DNA from: Rhodoglobus sp.
GTDB taxonomy: Bacteria; Actinomycetota; Actinomycetes; Actinomycetales; Microbacteriaceae
DNA length: 56,795 nt
Assembly: GCA_025464445.1 (NCBI GenBank)
Contig: JAODLY010000046.1
Span: 1-56,795, forward strand
Direction: 5' to 3'
Shown here piece after piece: positions 53,080-56,795 of this stretch. Both the position numbers and the translations under genes were made by a program. The first letter of the stretch is position 1. Each line of letters starts with the position of its first letter. The notes under the pieces were generated by a model that was given only the letters and a program-made list of their open reading frames with translations, had not been told where the DNA came from and did no database searches.

Positions 53080-54723
53080 ATGGCACAGATCACCATCAGT
53101 CCGGATGAAATCCGCGACGCGCTCAAGGACTTCGTCAAGGCCTACGAGCCCGGCAAGGCCGCGACGACCGAGGTCGGTTATGTGCTGGATGCCGCTGACG
53201 GCATCGCCCACGTCGAGGGCCTGCCCGGCGTCATGGCCAACGAGCTCATCAAATTCTCCGACGGCACCCTCGGACTCGCGCAGAACCTCGACGAGGACGA
53301 GATCGGCGTGGTCATCCTCGGCGAGTTCACCGGCGTCGTCGAGGGCATGGAGGTCACCCGCACGGGCGAAGTGCTCTCCGTCCCGGTCGGAGACGCATTC
53401 CTCGGCCGGGTAGTCGACCCGCTCGGAGCCCCGATCGACGGCCTCGGCGAGATCAAGGCAGAAACCCGCCGCGCGCTCGAACTCCAGGCTCCCGGTGTCA
53501 TGTCACGCAAGAGCGTGCACGAGCCCATGCAGACCGGCATCAAGGCCATCGACGCCATGATCCCGATCGGCCGCGGCCAGCGCCAGCTCATCATCGGTGA
53601 CCGCCAGACCGGCAAGACGGCAATCGCAATCGACACGATCATCAACCAGAAGGCGAACTGGGAGTCCGGCGACACCAACAAGCAGGTGCGCTGCATCTAC
53701 GTCGCCATCGGCCAGAAGGGTTCAACGATCGCCGCCGTCAAGGGCGCGCTCGAGGATGCCGGAGCGATGGAGTACACGACCATCGTCGCGGCCCCCGCCT
53801 CAGACCCCGCGGGCTTCAAGTACCTCGCCCCGTACACCGGCTCCGCCATCGGCCAGCACTGGATGTACGCCGGCAAGCACGTGCTGATCATCTTCGACGA
53901 CCTGTCGAAGCAGGCTGAGGCCTACCGTGCGGTCTCGCTGCTGCTGCGCCGCCCGCCGGGACGCGAGGCATACCCCGGCGACGTGTTCTACCTGCACTCC
54001 CGCCTGCTCGAGCGTTGCGCGAAGCTCTCCGACGAACTGGGTGCTGGATCGATGACCGGCCTGCCGATCATCGAGACGAAGGCGAACGACGTTTCCGCCT
54101 ACATCCCGACGAACGTGATCTCGATCACCGACGGGCAGATCTTCCTGCAGTCCGACCTGTTCAACGCAAACCAGCGCCCGGCCGTCGACGTGGGCATCTC
54201 GGTCTCGCGCGTCGGTGGCGACGCGCAGGTCAAGTCGATCAAGAAGGTCTCGGGAACGCTCAAGCTCGAGCTGGCCCAGTACCGTTCGCTCGAGGCCTTC
54301 GCGATGTTCGCGAGCGACCTGGATGCCACGAGCCGCCGCCAGCTCGCGCGCGGGGCGCGTTTGACCGAATTGCTGCGCCAGCCGCAGTACTCGCCGTTCC
54401 CCGTGGAGAAGCAGGTCGTCTCGATCTGGGCCGGCACCAACGGCAAGCTCGACGAGGTGCCCGTGGAAGACATCCTTCGTTTCGAAAGCGAGCTGCACGA
54501 GTACCTCGCGCGCAAGACGAAGGTGCTCGACACGCTGCGCGACACGAACGTGCTCGACGACGACACGACAAAGGCACTCGATGCCGCGGTCGACGCGTTC
54601 AAGCTCGAGTTCCAGACCGGGGATGGCAAGCCACTGCTGTCCGTCGGCACGGAGGTCTTCGAGGAGATCGAGCCCGAGGACATCGCCCAGGAGCAGATCG
54701 TCCGCCAGAAGCGCGGCAAGTAG
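53080..54723 (+). CDS. atpA: ATP synthase subunit alpha
   Basis: Non-catalytic nucleotide-binding F1 subunit of 547 aa. Walker A reads GDRQTGKTA (about 172-180), Walker B VLIIFDD, and the ATPase alpha/beta signature [14 protein letters not shown] is present. The C-terminal tail after position 510 is longer than in E. coli, as in other actinobacteria, where such an extension limits ATP hydrolysis. AAAAGGGAAA precedes the ATG. Confidence 0.98.
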   Translation: MAQITISPDEIRDALKDFVKAYEPGKAATTEVGYVLDAADGIAHVEGLPGVMANELIKFSDGTLGLAQNLDEDEIGVVILGEFTGVVEGMEVTRTGEVLSVPVGDAFLGRVVDPLGAPIDGLGEIKAETRRALELQAPGVMSRKSVHEPMQTGIKAIDAMIPIGRGQRQLIIGDRQTGKTAIAIDTIINQKANWESGDTNKQVRCIYVAIGQKGSTIAAVKGALEDAGAMEYTTIVAAPASDPAGFKYLAPYTGSAIGQHWMYAGKHVLIIFDDLSKQAEAYRAVSLLLRRPPGREAYPGDVFYLHSRLLERCAKLSDELGAGSMTGLPIIETKANDVSAYIPTNVISITDGQIFLQSDLFNANQRPAVDVGISVSRVGGDAQVKSIKKVSGTLKLELAQYRSLEAFAMFASDLDATSRRQLARGARLTELLRQPQYSPFPVEKQVVSIWAGTNGKLDEVPVEDILRFESELHEYLARKTKVLDTLRDTNVLDDDTTKALDAAVDAFKLEFQTGDGKPLLSVGTEVFEEIEPEDIAQEQIVRQKRGK

Positions 54724-54734
54724 AGCATTCCGCA

Positions 54735-54753
54735 GGTCGAGCTTGTCGAGACC
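54735..54753. repeat. Short intergenic repeat candidate between atpA and atpG
   Basis: GGTCGAGCTTGTCGAGACC, read on the other strand as GGTCTCGACAAGCTCGACC, lies in the 58-nt atpA-atpG gap. From memory, this sequence type recurs between genes in Microbacteriaceae; only one copy was noticed here. Confidence 0.4.
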
Positions 54754-54781
54754 TCACCAACGAGAAACAGAGAGATAAGAC

Positions 54782-55681
54782 ATGGGAGCGCAACTTCGGG
54801 TCTACCGGCAGAAGATCAAGTCTGCCCAGACGACCAAGAAGATCACTCGGGCCATGGAGCTCATCTCCGCATCGCGCATCCAGAAGGCGCAGCAGCGGGT
54901 GGCGGCCTCCGGGCCATACTCGCGTGCCATAACGCGCGCGGTGTCAGCAGTCGCAACGTTCTCCAACGTCGACCACATCCTCACCACGGAGCCGGAGAAG
55001 ATCGAGCGCGCCGCGATCGTCATCTTCTCCTCCGACCGCGGACTCGCGGGCGCGTTCAACACGAACGTGCTGCGCGAAGCGGGCGAGCTCGCCGCCCGCC
55101 TGCGTGGCCAGGGCAAGGATGTCGTGCACTACCTCGTGGGGCGCAAGGCTGTTGGCTACTTTGCCTTCCGTAAGCGCGCGTCGGAGCAGATCTGGACCGG
55201 CGGCACCGACGCCCCCGAGTTCGAGATCGCCAAGGAGATCGGTGATGCCCTCGTCGCCAAGTTCATCCAGCCTGCTAGCGAAGGTGGCGTCGACGAGATC
55301 CACATCGTCTACAACCGTTTCGTGAGCATGCTCGTGCAGGTGCCAGAGGTTGTGCGCCTGCTGCCGCTCGAGATCGTGGAGGGTCTCGAGGCTCCCGCCG
55401 ACAACGAGGCAATGCCCGCCTACGAGTTCGAGCCCGACGTCGGCAACGTGCTCGATGCGCTGTTGCCGGTATATATCGAGAGCCGCATCTTCAACGCCAT
55501 GCTGCAGTCGGCGGCGGCGAAGCACGCAGCGACCCAGAAGGCGATGAAATCGGCGAGCGACAACGCCGACAAACTCATCACGACCTACACGCGACTGGCG
55601 AACAACGCTCGCCAATCCGAGATCACCCAGCAGATTTCCGAGATCGTGGGCGGCGCAGACGCCCTGGGCTCGGCAAAGTAG
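54782..55681 (+). CDS. atpG: ATP synthase subunit gamma
   Basis: Central shaft protein of 299 aa. The N-terminal helix [21 protein letters not shown] and MELISASRI, the core block [15 protein letters not shown] and the C-terminal helix [20 protein letters not shown] are all family signatures. It turns inside the alpha-beta hexamer. The ATG follows GAGAGATAAGAC, a weak ribosome binding site. Confidence 0.97.
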   Translation: MGAQLRVYRQKIKSAQTTKKITRAMELISASRIQKAQQRVAASGPYSRAITRAVSAVATFSNVDHILTTEPEKIERAAIVIFSSDRGLAGAFNTNVLREAGELAARLRGQGKDVVHYLVGRKAVGYFAFRKRASEQIWTGGTDAPEFEIAKEIGDALVAKFIQPASEGGVDEIHIVYNRFVSMLVQVPEVVRLLPLEIVEGLEAPADNEAMPAYEFEPDVGNVLDALLPVYIESRIFNAMLQSAAAKHAATQKAMKSASDNADKLITTYTRLANNARQSEITQQISEIVGGADALGSAK

Positions 55682-55684
55682 TAA

Positions 55685-56795
<1,111 letters not shown>

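Overview
The window is high-GC DNA from an actinobacterium, most likely a member of the Microbacteriaceae. The evidence is the conserved order argS - DUF2993-like gene - lysA - hom - thrC - thrB - rho - prfA - prmC and sua5 - wecA-like - atpI-like - atpBEFHAGD, together with a GTP-type PEP carboxykinase, a RamB-type regulator, a mycothiol-type (MshA-like) glycosyltransferase, frequent GTG starts, and many genes with a TANNNT -10 box only 6-8 nt before the start codon (leaderless-type architecture). No phage, transposase or CRISPR array is visible.

Layout. (1) 39-7615: MshA-like glycosyltransferase, then minus-strand genes for a flavin disulfide oxidoreductase, a crotonase, an arginase-family protein, an F420/NADP-type oxidoreductase, PspA, and an ECF sigma factor with a membrane-anchored partner. 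(2) 7752-12124: a ribose/galactose-type ABC importer (ATPase, permease, binding lipoprotein) with its own promoter and an FCD-GntR regulator convergent to it. (3) 12159-17241: pckG divergent from a RamB-like acetate/gluconeogenesis regulator, then a class V aminotransferase. (4) 17242-19831: a small accessory patch with a broken reading frame, an unrecognised protein, a leucine-rich-repeat protein, and a tRNA-Arg(CCG) whose 3' end is repeated nearby in direct and inverted orientation. (5) 19909-20703: a transglutaminase-like protein. (6) 20710-31858: an 11-kb catabolic locus with a GarR-like reductase, an oligopeptide/glycoside-type ABC importer (lone binding lipoprotein, DppB, fused DppC-DppD, DppF), a GHL6-like predicted glycosidase, an FCD-GntR regulator, a hydroxypyruvate-isomerase-like enzyme and a D-2-hydroxyacid dehydrogenase. 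(7) 31918-43964: lipoprotein, argS, DUF2993-like protein, lysA, hom, thrC, thrB, rho, prfA, prmC. (8) 43975-48053: an inserted block with a TetR regulator, a DrrAB-like ABC exporter and two paralogous HAD hydrolases. (9) 48144-end: sua5, wecA-like, atpI-like and the F1Fo ATP synthase operon, with atpD running off the window.

The best candidate for a little-described system is the 20.7-31.9 kb locus. Its three divergent intergenic regions carry exact or one-mismatch copies of the FadR/FCD operator TNGTNNNACNA, which ties transport, hydrolysis and C3 hydroxyacid metabolism to one regulator. Other points of interest are an atpB gene that appears to start at CTG, the tRNA-Arg end duplications, the leaderless gene set, and a TetR operator overlapping a near-consensus promoter.
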